Source: Diphasiastrum complanatum
Taxonomy: Eukaryota > Streptophyta > Lycopodiopsida > Lycopodiales > Lycopodiaceae
Assembly: GCA_029204225.1 (NCBI GenBank)
Contig: CM055095.1
Coordinates: 48,953,093-49,017,092, forward strand
Direction: 5' to 3'
Length of the DNA: 64,000 nucleotides
Shown: positions 33,029 through 43,821 of the stretch, piece by piece
Layout: each line of letters begins with the position of its first letter
Numbering within the stretch: the stretch's first letter is position 1
Notes under the pieces: generated by a model
What the model was told of the DNA's origin: nothing
What the model saw: the letters and a program-made list of their open reading frames with translations, nothing else
The model's database searches: none
Position numbers and translations under genes: made by a program

Positions 33029-34554
33029 TGGAGAGTGTTAACTTGGCAAAGGTGGAGCTATCAAAGGTGGAACTGTGGCACAAAAGGTTGGGCCACCCCA
33101 ACTACAAAGCCATAGAATCTATGGTTGCAAAGGAGCTTGCAGTTGGACTCCCCAAGCATTTGTCAAAGTGTGGGAAGAGATGTGAAGCATGCAGCCTCTC
33201 AAAGGCTCACAAACTACCCTTCTCAAGATCTACATCAAGATCAAACTGTCCTCTTGAACTCATCCATTCAGATGTTCATAGTTTTTCACATGAGTCTAAT
33301 GGTGGTGCCAAGTACTATGTAATCTTCATTGATGACTATTCTAGATTTTGTTGGATGTACCTCTTGTCTAGCAAATCAATGGTGTTTGATTCTTTTGTAA
33401 AGTTCAAGACTTTGGTAGAAAATCAACTTAGTACCAAGATTAAGGTATTAAGGAGTGATAATGGAGGTGAATATATCTCCAATAAGTTGATTGACTTTTG
33501 TAGTTCTAATGGCATAAAGAGGGAGTTGTCATGTCAATACACCCCTCAACAAAATGGAGTGAGTGAGAGAAGAAATAGATCTCTTTGTGAGTGTGCTAAG
33601 GCCTTAAGGCTAGATGCTTCTCTATCCAAACCATTGTGGGTTGAAGCAATAACTTGTGTTAACTATTTGTGCAATAGATTGCCAAACCAAGCCATTGGAG
33701 GAATCACACCATTTGAAGCTCTATTTGGAGAGAAGCCCAATCTCAAGGATCTCAAAGTTTTTGGATCCACTTGCTATGTACACCAATCCTTGGATAAGAG
33801 AAGAAAGGATGATGCAACATCCATCAAAGGCATCTTTGTGGGATATGGTGAGAATAGCAAAGGTTATAGAGTCTTCAATCCCATCACTAGCAAGGTGATA
33901 GTGAGTAGGGATGTTATTTTTTATGAAGGACATGCTTGTGATTTGGATGATAATGCTACTAGTCATTTTGATGCCAAGGATCATGCTAGGATGGAGGAGG
34001 ATCTTCCAAGTGAAGAAGAACTTGAGGATCCACCTCAAGATGCAAGAACTCCAAGAACTCCAAGAACATCTACAAGGGCAAGATCCGAGCCATTGAGGCT
34101 CATCTATGATGGTCAAGGTGATCAAAGGGAAGGCTCATCATCTTTCACATCTTACACCTTTCTTACTTCAATGTTAGATGAGCCAACATGCTATGAAGAT
34201 GCTTGTAAGTCTAAAAGTTGGATGCATGCTATGCAAGTAGAGTATGATGCTCTTATTGAGAATCATACTTGGGATCTTGTGGATATTCCTCAAGGGAAGA
34301 AACCTCTTTATTGCAAGTGGGTGTTTAGATTGAAGTATAATCAAGATGGACCAATAAGCAAGCATAAAGCTAGGCTTGTTGCCAACGGTTTTTTACAAAC
34401 CAAAGGCATTGATTATGATGAGACTTTTGCTCCTGTGGCTAAGCTTGTTACTATCAAGTTGATCATTAGTCTTGCTATAGAGAATAGTGTCCACTTTGGA
34501 TGTTTCACTATTTCTTACATCAATTTTACACATCAAGATGTAACTAGAACATGA
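33001..34554 (+). pseudogene. copia integrase and start of reverse transcriptase, B copy 1
   Basis: One 517-codon frame. The pre-integrase domain has the HHCC zinc site (WHKRLGHPN, CGKRCEAC). The catalytic core has ELIHSDVHSF, KVLRSDNGGEY and NGVSERRNR giving D, D and E. ALFGEKPNLKDLKVFG and GIFVGYGENSKGYRVF follow, then an acidic/proline linker and reverse transcriptase start (WDLVDIPQGKKPLYCKWVFR, SKHKARLVANGF, DYDETFAPVAK). Near 34490 the frame slips and copia similarity ends at the LDV of the next motif, so the YVDD region is missing. Confidence 0.9.
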
Positions 34555-36231
34555 AGAACAAAATAGAATGTAAATGAAATAATTTTTCCATGTTTCAAAA
34601 TTGAAATCTCTGGAAAATTACAGCAACCAAACAATAAATGGGAGTAATGGCCATTTTGCTTGCTTGTCTCTTCCAACTTTGTCCTTTCTTGATATGTCTC
34701 CACCATAAAACTCCATGAATGAGCCTCCATTGCCATCTTGCCACAAGATATCATCGATACTTGACGACTTGGACATGAATCAGTGACATAATGAACCTCC
34801 AATAGCTTTATTTACATCAGCAAAACTAGCCAAGAATTCTAGTACAACTTCAACATCAAAATGATGCAAAACAATGTAGCTAGTTTCACTATATCTTGAC
34901 AATTTGCACACATCCACATGAAATAGCTCAAACATGAGATAGAAGAAGTAAAGTAAACTTGAACAACACTTCCTTGCTGTTCTTTGACCATACTTGAGCT
35001 TAAAGACTCCTGCAAAAATAGATCCAAAACATCGTTGCCAAATGACCCTCCTTTGATGCTCTTGACTGTTTCCAAATTGCCACTTTCCCTTTTGTGTTGT
35101 TGCAGCCCTTTGAGATCAAACTCTGATTTTCCACTTGACCATCAAAGCCATTGACTTAGACCTTTTTGAAGATCCATTAGTTAATTTTACAATATGTGAA
35201 CCAATACCCTTTTGCATAGCATCATCTACACAAGAAGATTCTCCAAAACATGTGAGTAAAGAAAGGTGTGTCACTTCCACTTGCTTACCTTTCTCTTGAT
35301 CATCAAAGATATCAAAGATATGAATATATTTAGACCTAAACATTCGGAAATACTCCCTCTTATACATATGATCTAGATCCAACAAAATCTCATCAATGCT
35401 TGATCTCGAATTTCTACAAAGGTTAGTGAAAACAATGCCACCATCATAAATCAAAAGGATAGATTCCAAACTTTCCATCCAACATGAAGTAAAATAGGTG
35501 AAGATGAGTATCAAACCTAATAAATCCAGTCATATTGAGTCTATTACAAACCTCAATAAGCTCACCAATGAGATATCCCTTGTCTTGAAGAAATTTCCTC
35601 TCAATTTGTTCCATGTAGTCTTCTTCAACCAACCTTTTGCCATCTTGATCATGAGTAATCAATTCACAATCATAGAATCCTTTGAGTTGATGAAAAGATG
35701 TGAGATCCATGCTTTGGATCTTCCCAAGAATCAATCTTCCATTGGTCTTTCCTTCATAAGACTCCCTCTTAATGATTGCATCATAAGAAGTAGAAACCTC
35801 AAAAACATTAGAAGCCAGGAAAAAAATGATTAGTACCTTCAACATAAGGATGATTGAAGTATTCTCTTTTTTCAAACAGGAACTTCTACTCAATGTTTTA
35901 GGTAATGACTCATATGATAATGATTCTTCCTCACTATTATTCACAAACATCCTACTTTGAACTCTTCACATACTTTTCTTCTTCTTGACTTGTGACGATC
36001 TCCCTCACCAAGTATCATGATAGAACCATTTGATCTACTCTCTTTATGACGACATGTGACTCCACTTGTTGTACAAATGACTTTCTTGGAGTCATAACAA
36101 AAGAATGTAGAATAACCATCTCTTTCATGCATGCACTTAGCAACATCTTTTTTCATATGATCAAAGAAATCATTAGCAACAACCTTTTCCAAGAAAGAAG
36201 CTTTACCACTTCCATTGATGAAGTTAGCTCT
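34506..36231 (-). other. Region with unrecognised minus-strand open frames
   Basis: Several minus frames of 78 to 168 codons overlap (36252-35941, 35950-35444, 35514-35116, 35075-34839). The longest includes KTNGRLILGKIQSMDLTSFH and MEQIERKFLQDKGYLIGELI and looks protein-like, but I recognise no family. The frames change every few hundred bases as in a decayed gene. It may be 3' internal sequence of a family A/B-type retroelement or a host gene remnant. Confidence 0.3.
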
Positions 36232-38030
36232 TGAAGAGAATCGAGTCAGCACCCCATCACCACTGATGAGAATCGTGAAAAGAAAAATTCATGAAACATT
36301 CGCAACTCTCCTTCGAGATTCAGATGGAGTTCAGATGCGTTCGTTGAACACTGCCAACTGAAACACTCCTGCAATCCTCCACAGGGTAGTCAGGTACTAC
36401 TGATCTATGTTCATAAAATTAATATAGCATTCGACTTCATTTCAACTAAGGTGCGGAATTCAAGGGGAACAAGAAAACTCAAACATATTAAAATTGTTGA
36501 ATTTCACACATGTGGATTGTCCACTACATGCACTTGTGATCTCCTAAGGTGTGTAGATGCACCAAGATCAAGACTAGATTGAGATTCAAGATCTATCTTT
36601 GATTCTATGGCAAAAACACACTACTACATGCATTCAATCACTTCCAACTCTCACTCACACGTGTGGGAAGTGTTCCAAAAGTATTCTAAGTAAAAACAAG
36701 CTGCTCTCCTCGGGTAGAGAGAGAAAAACCATCATGAGCTCTTGGGTAGAGAGAGAAAGCTAGAAATTCAATGACACTCAAAATCCACTCAATCTCAAAA
36801 TCAATTAGATCCAAAAGGAGGAGTACAATAATACTAATAGATTCATGAGCTACCACTATGCTTAACTATGATTGGATCACACTTTTCCACCTCTTAATCC
36901 TATTGGACCATTGATCCATGCACCTCTAAATTCTATTGGACTATATTCAAGCACACCTCAATTTTCTATTGGACCTCACAAGGTTCCACCTCTAAATCCT
37001 ATTGGACCTCTTAAGCTTCATCAAAAAAAGGCATGACACTTGTCTACACTCTAATTGGCACAAGTTTGGCTCTATTTTGGCTCAATAGTGGCATTACAAG
37101 TGGAAATGGATAATTTGCCATCTATGCCAAATTTGACCCTATCAACATCCTACACCTAAATGCTTGACTATGATATTCTATGAGACCCCTATATCAAACA
37201 TTTTGATTTACTCTACAATTCTCCACACGTGGGAACATCCTCCACACATGTGAGATTCACTTACAAACTTCTATCATAAAAAATACCAAGCTAGATTTTT
37301 GCCAATTTCTCACAAAAATAAACAGCATAAGCATTCGACATTCAAGACCAAACACAAACAGAAAATAATCTATATTGATTTTCTCTGGTTTCTTCAGGGC
37401 ACTGCATGCGAATCCGCGCAATGCGTTGGCATGAGAGAAGCACAGTTCTCTCACAAGTAGTAGTCTTGCTTTACTAGCGGAAATTGGATCTTCTGATCCT
37501 AGAAAGAATTGTCTTCTCGCACGCAGACGGAGCTTTTGTCTGTGTTCGTCTTCTGCTTACTAGTATCAAACTCCTTCTTGTTCTTCTTTTTCTTACTTTT
37601 TGTTACACACTGTGTATCCTATTGATATATGTCAAGTATTATTCAGTAAGTATAGTCTCTTTATGCAGATCTAAGATTAGAGTGATTAACCATCTTCAAC
37701 TAACTAGAGAATTACAAGAGTGGCAGTTTAGCCACGACCTGACTCATGCTGATGTCATGCCATCAGGTCAGATCTCTGTACTTCTGATACTTCCGTGATC
37801 TCTGGTGGTACTGCTTGGAGTGTGAGGACAGAACAGGTTTCGTTTCCAACGTTGGTCTCGTTTACCTCATTCGCCTTTCTCTCATATAGGATCATAAGAG
37901 AATCTCGTTCGTGGATTGTTCGTGTTCACGAACCGTTGGTCTTCATCTTCGTTGACTTTTGTGTTCGCGAAACTCATCATGTTTTGTGTCTTCAGATGTT
38001 CGAATTCGCGAAGATGCTCGCCATCGTCTT
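36232..38030 (-). repeat. 3' LTR of copia D, interrupted
   Basis: 36232-36494 and 37315-38030 together match the uninterrupted 5' LTR at 42139-43154 (same order, same orientation). The inner edge (near 38030) runs directly into RNase H, so the outermost ~40 bp at that side and the polypurine tract are gone. Confidence 0.9.
36495..37314 (-). mobile_element. Solo LTR of copia family A inserted in the LTR of D
   Basis: 820 bp starting TGTTGAATTTC and ending TTTCTCACA on the plus strand, flanked by AAAAT at 36490-36494 and 37315-37319. The empty site is seen in the other LTR of D (CATATTAAAATAAAC near 42395). It is the reverse complement of the LTR at 347-1000. It has the same CCAAT array (as ATTGG at 36871, 36902, 36935, 36968, 37001). 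No internal element sequence remains, as expected after LTR-LTR recombination. Confidence 0.95.
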
Positions 38031-38505
38031 TCGCAGAGCTATTGTCCATCTGCAAGACCAATGGCTTGCTCCTTGTTTCGCCTAATTCGTCCAAGAACTG
38101 TCTTAGCCAAATTATTTTGTTGGCCATCTTTGATGCTGCTACATACTCTGCTTCATAGGATGACTGGGCTACAATGGTCTGCTTCTTGCTGACCTAGAGA
38201 ACTGCTGCTCCTGATGCGATGGTGCATCCTCCTGAAATGCTTTTACAGTCATCCTTTAGAGATGCCCAGTTGGCGGCACTGTAGGAAGGTATCCTGAGAC
38301 TTGCACCACGACAATAACACAAGCCATAATCCCTCGTTAATTGAAGATATTGCAAAATTCGTTTTGCAATCTTCCAATGTGTCGAGCCTGAATTCGTGCA
38401 GAATTGGCTTATCATGAATACTACATAAGCAATATTAGGACGTGTGTTGTCTGCAAGGTACATCAGTGGACTTATCAGCCTTCTGTAGGGAGTGAGCTGC
38501 ATCTG
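38031..38505 (-). pseudogene. copia RNase H, element D, 3' truncated
   Basis: The minus strand reads QLTPYRRLISPLMYLADNTR, HWKIAKRILQYLQLTRDYGL, YSAANWASLKDDCKSISGGC, then after a stop NKIIWLRQFLDELG and LQMDNSSA. It ends at the junction with the LTR, before the final KTKHI block. Stops near 38195 and 38507. Confidence 0.9.
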
Positions 38506-39438
38506 TTTTTAGTCTTCCTCAGTCTTTGGACAGTCATCATTTGTTAGCACCATTCCTGCAAGCATTGGAGTGTTCGCTCCTTTGCAGTTCAGCATCCCAA
38601 AATCCTCTAGGATCTTCTGGGTGTATCTAGACTGGTCAAGGTATAACTTGCCTTCCTCATAGTCCCTTTCAATTTGTAAGCCTAGGTAACACCTGGCTTC
38701 TCCCAGATCCACTATCTCAAAATGTTTCGAGATGTTTGTCTTTACTTCAGCAATTAGTTGCTCACTCCTGCAAAGTATCAGAGTGTCGTCCACATATACA
38801 GCCACTATGATGATCTGCCCATCTGTAACTCTGACATACACATTGGAGTCAGCCAACAGAGGCTTGAATCCCAATGATTTCAGGGCCTGATCCTTTTTCT
38901 TATACCATTGTCGGGCTGATTGCTTTAGACCATAGATGCTTCTATGCATTCTGCATACATAGTCAGGAAGTGAATTCGAGACAAATCCTGGGGGTTGATC
39001 CATGTAGACCTCTTCATCTAATTCGCCATGCAAGAAGGCTATCTTCTCCTCCACAATGTGGATCCTGAGGTCATAAGCTACTGCATATGCTAACAACAAT
39101 CGTAGGGACGAATGTTTGACAACAAGAGAGAAGGTTTCAGAATAGTCAATACTTTATCTCTGAGAGAAACCCTTCGCTACCAGTCTTGCCTTGTATTTCG
39201 TCACACTCCCGTCCGGTCCATATTTGAGTTTGAAAACCCATTTGCATTTGTCAGTCTTGCGCTTATGAGGTAATGGCTCCAACATCCATACCCGGTTCTT
39301 CCTCATGGACTCCATCTCTTCGTTCATGGCTTGGATCCATTTGTCTTTTTCTGGACCTTCAATTGCCTCCTCGAATGTTTTTGGTTCGCCATTGAGCCCG
39401 CAGAATTCTTCTGATGTGAAAGCTGAGCTACTTGGCAC
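38506..39438 (-). pseudogene. copia reverse transcriptase, element D
   Basis: CKWVFKLKYGPDGSVTKYKA, RLVAKGFSQR, then one stop near 39155, LLLAYAVAYDLRIHIVEEKI, EVYMDQPPGF, MHRSIYGLKQSARQWYKKKD and catalytic AVYVDDTLILC (about 38790). It is almost full length with two stops. It copies element RNA into DNA when intact. Confidence 0.95.
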
Positions 39439-40500
39439 AAATATCGCTAGCGCTCTTTGTGGTCTTGTCGACCTTCTGGGAGATCCTCCCAGAACAGCTA
39501 TGCCTTTGTCCTTGTTTGCTCTGCTCGGTCCAGAACCATCTTGGTTTACAGGAATTGTGGCGGCAGGCTGCCTCTCGAATCTCTCTTCGTCTGATTCGTC
39601 GCTCGAATGGGAGACGACTCAAAAATCTTCGTTTTCGTATTTGTCCCCTGCTTCCTCTGACATTGGCGGCAAGTCATAGTATTGTCTTTCCAGAACTTCA
39701 TAGCTAACAGGGTCTTCGTTGGCCATTGTCCTACTCTCATCGAATTTGACATCCCTCACTATTTTCACAGTGTTCGTGTCTGGCATGTAGATTCTGTAGT
39801 ATGAAGAATTATTGTCATAACCTACCAGAAATCCTTGTTCGGTTTTCTCATCAAGCTTCTTGCAAAGTTTATCAGGAATATGTGCATATGCTGCACAGCC
39901 AAATATTCTGACGTGAGATAGGTTGGGCTTTTTACCCCACCATAGCTCATGTGGTGTTGTGTGAGGAACACTAGATTTACTTGGTCTTTTATGAATGTAT
40001 GCGATTGTAGCTACTGCTTCAACCCACAGTGCCCTTGGAGCCTTCGAATAGGCCATCATGCATCTGGCTGCTTTCATCAGGGTCCTGTTCTTTCGTTCAG
40101 CAACACCATTGTACTGCGGTGTGTAGGCTGCAATTTTTCTGTGAATGATGCCACGATCATTGTAGAAGTCAATGAAACGATTTGAGATATATTCGCCACC
40201 TCAATCTGTTCTGATTTGCTTCACCTTGCTGCCTGTGCATCTCTCAGCCCAATTTACATATTCTGTGAATTTATTGAGTGCTTCAGATTTATTCTGAATA
40301 AAATACACTCTGGCAAACTTGCTATAATCATCAATGAAGGTTATATAATATTTTGAACCTCCTATTGAGATCGCGTTGAATGGACCGCAGATGTCAGAGT
40401 GCACAAGCTCCAGAGTCTTTGTTGTTCTGTAGGAGTCTTTGACGAATGGTGTATGTGACATCTTGCTTTTCAAATATGCATCACAAGTGGCCGAATTGGT
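39439..40500 (-). pseudogene. copia integrase and linker, element D
   Basis: The minus frames have ELVHSDICGPFNAISIGGSK, YYITFIDDYSKFARVYF and KVKQIRTD (first two catalytic aspartates), a stop at about 40201, then ALWVEAVATIAYIHKR, TPHELWWGKKPNLSHVRIFG, CAAYAHIPDKLCKKLDEKTE and the linker to reverse transcriptase (TRMANEDPVSYEVLERQYYD). The linker changes frame near 39620. Confidence 0.9.
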
Positions 40501-40545
40501 TGCATTTGAGATGTTGACCCCTGTTATTGCTCTATGATGACTTGC

Positions 40546-41076
40546 CTAGTAGAGTGCCATTGAGTTCATGTGACAGAGTCTTCTGTGCCACAGAGTGTCT
40601 AGCGAGTCGTCATGAGTCTGATGCATCTGATCTGCAAGTAGACGTACCTTCAGATGATATAGGTTCTCTTTTCTTCTGCCTTGAGCAATGAGTGTGCTGG
40701 TGCTGGCATCAATCACGTTACATGCTTCGTTAGAAAACATCACACGCATCCCTGCATCTACTATTCTTGCTACAAAGAGCAAGTCTTGCTGTAGAGTTGG
40801 CACAAATAGAACGTCTTCAAATCATCTGTCTTTGCCATCGGTGTTGAGCCAGAGTGAACCAATATCATTCACTTGATGTCTGGATCCATCTCCAAGAACT
40901 GTGAATCTTGAGAGATCTGCACTTCTGAAATCAGACATGATTCGTCTTGATGTCACGAAGTGCGAGGTGGCTCCTGAATCCAAGATCACCTCGTGCGTGT
41001 CAGACGTTGATGTTGCACACACGTCTTCACAGATGTAGGCAGTCGAACAATTTTTGTTCGTTCTTTCTTCGCCCAT
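40546..41076 (-). pseudogene. copia protease and pre-integrase domain, element D
   Basis: EVILDSGATSHFVTSRRIMS holds the catalytic DSG. VLGDGSRHQVNDIGSLWLNT follows, then after a stop near 40822 PTLQQDLLFVARIVDAGMRV and TLWHRRLCHMNSMALY, the start of the zinc-binding region before integrase. Confidence 0.9.
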
Positions 41077-41149
41077 TTTCGAACTCTCGGGCTCCTCGAC
41101 ATAGGAAGAACTATTATCGTTCTCTTGTCTGTTCTGTGCTGATCTGTTT

Positions 41150-42026
41150 CTTGGATTCTAGCGGCAATCCATGGCTGCATGACCCTTCTTATGGCAATGG
41201 ATACACTCAATCTTGGAGTTGAGCCAGCAAGTATCTACTGTATGCCCGTCTCTTCTGCATCTCGTGCAGGTCTTCTTGTCGGTATCTTGTCGGCATCTTG
41301 TCGTTTCGACCTTCCTGTGGTCTTCTAGTTGCTTTTGCTAGTCCCCTCTGCTTGTTGGTCATGGTCCTGCCTCTGATTCGACTCTCTCTTAGGCTTGAAC
41401 TCTTTCTTTGATTTATCTTTGTTGTCGTAGAGTGCCTGAACAGAACCATCTTTGTAAAGGTTATTTGATGCTCTCTGGCCTCGACTTCCTCTCAAATCTC
41501 GACAATCGCTTTTTCGAGGTTTGTGGTAGGATCTTTCGCGAGCAGGGTTCGTGTCGTCTGGAAAGATCTGGGTAAGGCTCTCAACAGATATGTGAGCTGC
41601 TCCTGAGTTGTGTAGTGATAGAAACAGATCCTTCATCTTTCTCACGAAAGAGGTGAGGTATTTTCCATCCCATTGCAGATTCGTCAACTGATCTTCCAGC
41701 ATCATAATCTGACTTCTTGATTTCGTCTGAAATCTTGTGAGCAGTGTATCCCACATCTCCTTAGCTTTGGAGAGTGTAGCCAGGTCAAGTGTAAGGCTAT
41801 CTTCGATGGAAGATGATAGCAAGGCTACTGCCTTGTCATTTTTCTCCCTCCATTCGCGTAGCTCCTTGTCTGTTGTCGTAGGCATTTCTTCTGTGCCATC
41901 CACCCAGGGGAAGAGTTTTTTGCCCTTGAGTATCAAAGATGTCTTAACTTTCTAGGCTAGAAAGTTAGATCCTAAAGAGTTAAATATAGTGCAGATCTTG
42001 TTCTGCATGCTGTTGATTGAAGCCAT
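41150..42026 (-). pseudogene. copia gag with double zinc knuckle, element D
   Basis: The start is ATG at 42024-42026 (MASINSMQNKICTIFNSLGS), with a stop at the position of a normally conserved tryptophan (about 41953). The long frame from 41936 has SLILKGKKLFPWVDG, DKELREWREKNDKAVALLSS, KEMWDTLLTRFQTKSRSQIM and TSFVRKMKDLFLSLHNSG. The knuckles CTRCRRDGHTVDTC and CIHCHKKGHAAMDC lie near 41165-41260 after a frameshift. Confidence 0.9.
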
Positions 42027-42125
42027 TGCTTCTTGAAGTCTATTTCTCTTGTCGTTTGGTTGATTGTCTGAATGCTTGGCCTCCTGGATCTGCTAGCTTC
42101 TCGGCTATGTCAGAATATGACAGTA

Positions 42126-42138
42126 GCTATGATACCAC
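42126..42138 (-). other. Primer binding site of copia D
   Basis: On the minus strand GTGGTATCATAGC follows the LTR end. It differs from the tRNA-Met complement by one base. Confidence 0.75.
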
Positions 42139-43154
42139 TTAAGAGAATCGAGTCAGCGCTCCATCACCATTGATGAGAATCGTGAAAAGAAAAATTCACA
42201 ACACATTCACGACTCTCCCTCGAGATTCGGATGGAGTTCAGATGCATTCGCTGAACACTGCCAACTGAAACATTCCTACAATCCTCCAGAGGGTAGTCAG
42301 GTACTACTGATCTACGTTCATAAAATTAGTATAGCATTCGACTTCATTTCAACTAAGGTGAGGAATTCAAGGGGAACAAGAAAACTCAGCCATATTAAAA
42401 TAAACAACATAAGCATTCGACATTCAAGATCAGACACAACCAGAAAATAATCTATATTGATTTTCTCTGGTTTCTTCAAGGCACTACATGCGAATCCACG
42501 CAGTGCATTGGCATGAGAGAAGCATGGTTCTCTCACGAGTAGTAGTCTCGCTTTACTAGTGGACAATCGGATCTTCTGATCCTAGACAAAATTGTCTTCT
42601 CGCACGCAGGCGGAGCTTCTGTCTGTGTTCATCTTCTGCTTACTAGCATCAGACTCCTTCTTGTTCTTCTTTTTCTTACTTTTTGTTACACATTGTGTAT
42701 CCTATTGATATATGTCAAGTATTATTTAGTAAGTAGAGTCTCTCTATGCAAATCTAAGATTAGAGTGATTAACCATCTACAACTAACCAGAGAATTACAA
42801 GAGTGGCAGTTTAGCCATGACCTAGGGAGTATCTGCTGATGTCATGCCATCAGGTCAGATCTTTGTACTTCTGGTACTTGTGTGATCTCTGGTGGTACTC
42901 CTTGGAGTGTGAAGACAGAACAGGTTTCGTTTCCATCGTTGGTCTCATTTACCTCATTTGCCTTTCTCTCGTATAGGACCATAAGGGAATCTCGTTCGTG
43001 GATTGTTTGTGTTCGCGAGCTGTTGGTCTTCGTCTTCGTTGACTTTCGTGTTCGTGAAACTCGTCGTGTTTTGTGTCTTCAGATGTTCAAGTTCGCGAAG
43101 TTGCTCGTCATCGTCTTCGTTGACTTTTGTATTCGCGAAACTCATTGTGTTTCA
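42139..43154 (-). repeat. 5' LTR of copia D
   Basis: Bounded by TTAAGAG (TGAAGAG in the other copy) and TTTCA on the plus strand, 1016 bp. It matches the split 3' LTR. It contains an internal ~90-bp duplication (TCTTCGTTGACTTT... at about 43030 and 43117) and several TTCGCGAA-like words. Confidence 0.85.
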
Positions 43155-43219
43155 TGTCGAGGGGGTGTAAGCTAGCAAGGCTTTGTGTTCAGAAACACTT
43201 TGTTTCTTCATCTCTTTCC

Positions 43220-43821
43220 TTACCTTTTGCATGCTTGCACTTGCCATGAAAAACCATCATTATCCTCATAACTAGTCAAGTTAGCACCACCTCTTGCTTG
43301 AAGCCTAAGCTCCTCATTCACCAAAATCTCTTGCAAATCCACAATGCTTGGCAAAGTCTTTTCAATAGACAAGCTTTGAACAAGATTAGCATGATCAATC
43401 AACAAGACATTAAGTATAACTTGAACAAGCTCTACCTCCTTAATGCTCTCATCAATACATGCTAACTCATCATTGAATACTTTAACCCTCAACACAAAAG
43501 CATGAGCACTCTCTTCCTTCTTTTGCAAACTTTGAAGAATTTGTCTTCTTAGAGTCAACACTCTCGATGTGGACATGGATTCATAAAGCTTATTCAAGGC
43601 TTCCCAAGCCTCTCGAGATGAATTGCTCTTACCAATCTCCTTGAGTAGCTCATTGGTAACATTCATCTTGATCATGTGTAGAGCTTTCTTTGCTCTCTTT
43701 TCATATCTCATTTTCTCTTGAGATGCTTGAGCCCTTCTCCTCCCTTCATTACAAACAAGACTTCTCCTTCAAATATTTTCAATCTGAGTTATAGAAGCTA
43801 CTATTCCATCAAAATCCATTT
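43220..43821 (-). pseudogene. copia gag fragment, A/B-like (element E)
   Basis: The minus frame from 43711 has KRAKKALHMIKMNVTNELLK, EAWEALNKLYESMSTSRVLT, LRRQILQSLQKKEESAHAFV, LRVKVFNDELACIDESIKE and LVQVILNVLLIDHANLVQSL. It is closest in style to elements A and B. The beginning may be ATG at 43821 (MDFDGIVASITQIENI) with a stop between. No pol follows. It lies against the outer edge of element D. Confidence 0.85.

Larger units (their letters stand above)
30450..34505 (+). mobile_element. Ty1/copia element, family B, copy 1
   Basis: Plus-strand element with full 5' LTR, primer binding site, gag, protease, integrase and the first part of reverse transcriptase. It breaks off after about 34505 with no 3' LTR. 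The integrase is open throughout. Left flank AAGAG (30445-30449) would be the target duplication. Confidence 0.9.
36232..43154 (-). mobile_element. Ty1/copia element, family D, nearly complete
   Basis: Minus-strand element with 5' LTR (42139-43154), primer binding site, gag, protease, integrase, reverse transcriptase with YVDD, part of RNase H, and 3' LTR (36232 to about 38030) that is split by a family A solo LTR. The end of RNase H, the polypurine tract and the first bases of the 3' LTR are deleted at about 38030. Only a few stops interrupt each domain, so it is younger than element C. Flanks GCTCT and TGTCG do not form a target duplication. Confidence 0.9.
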
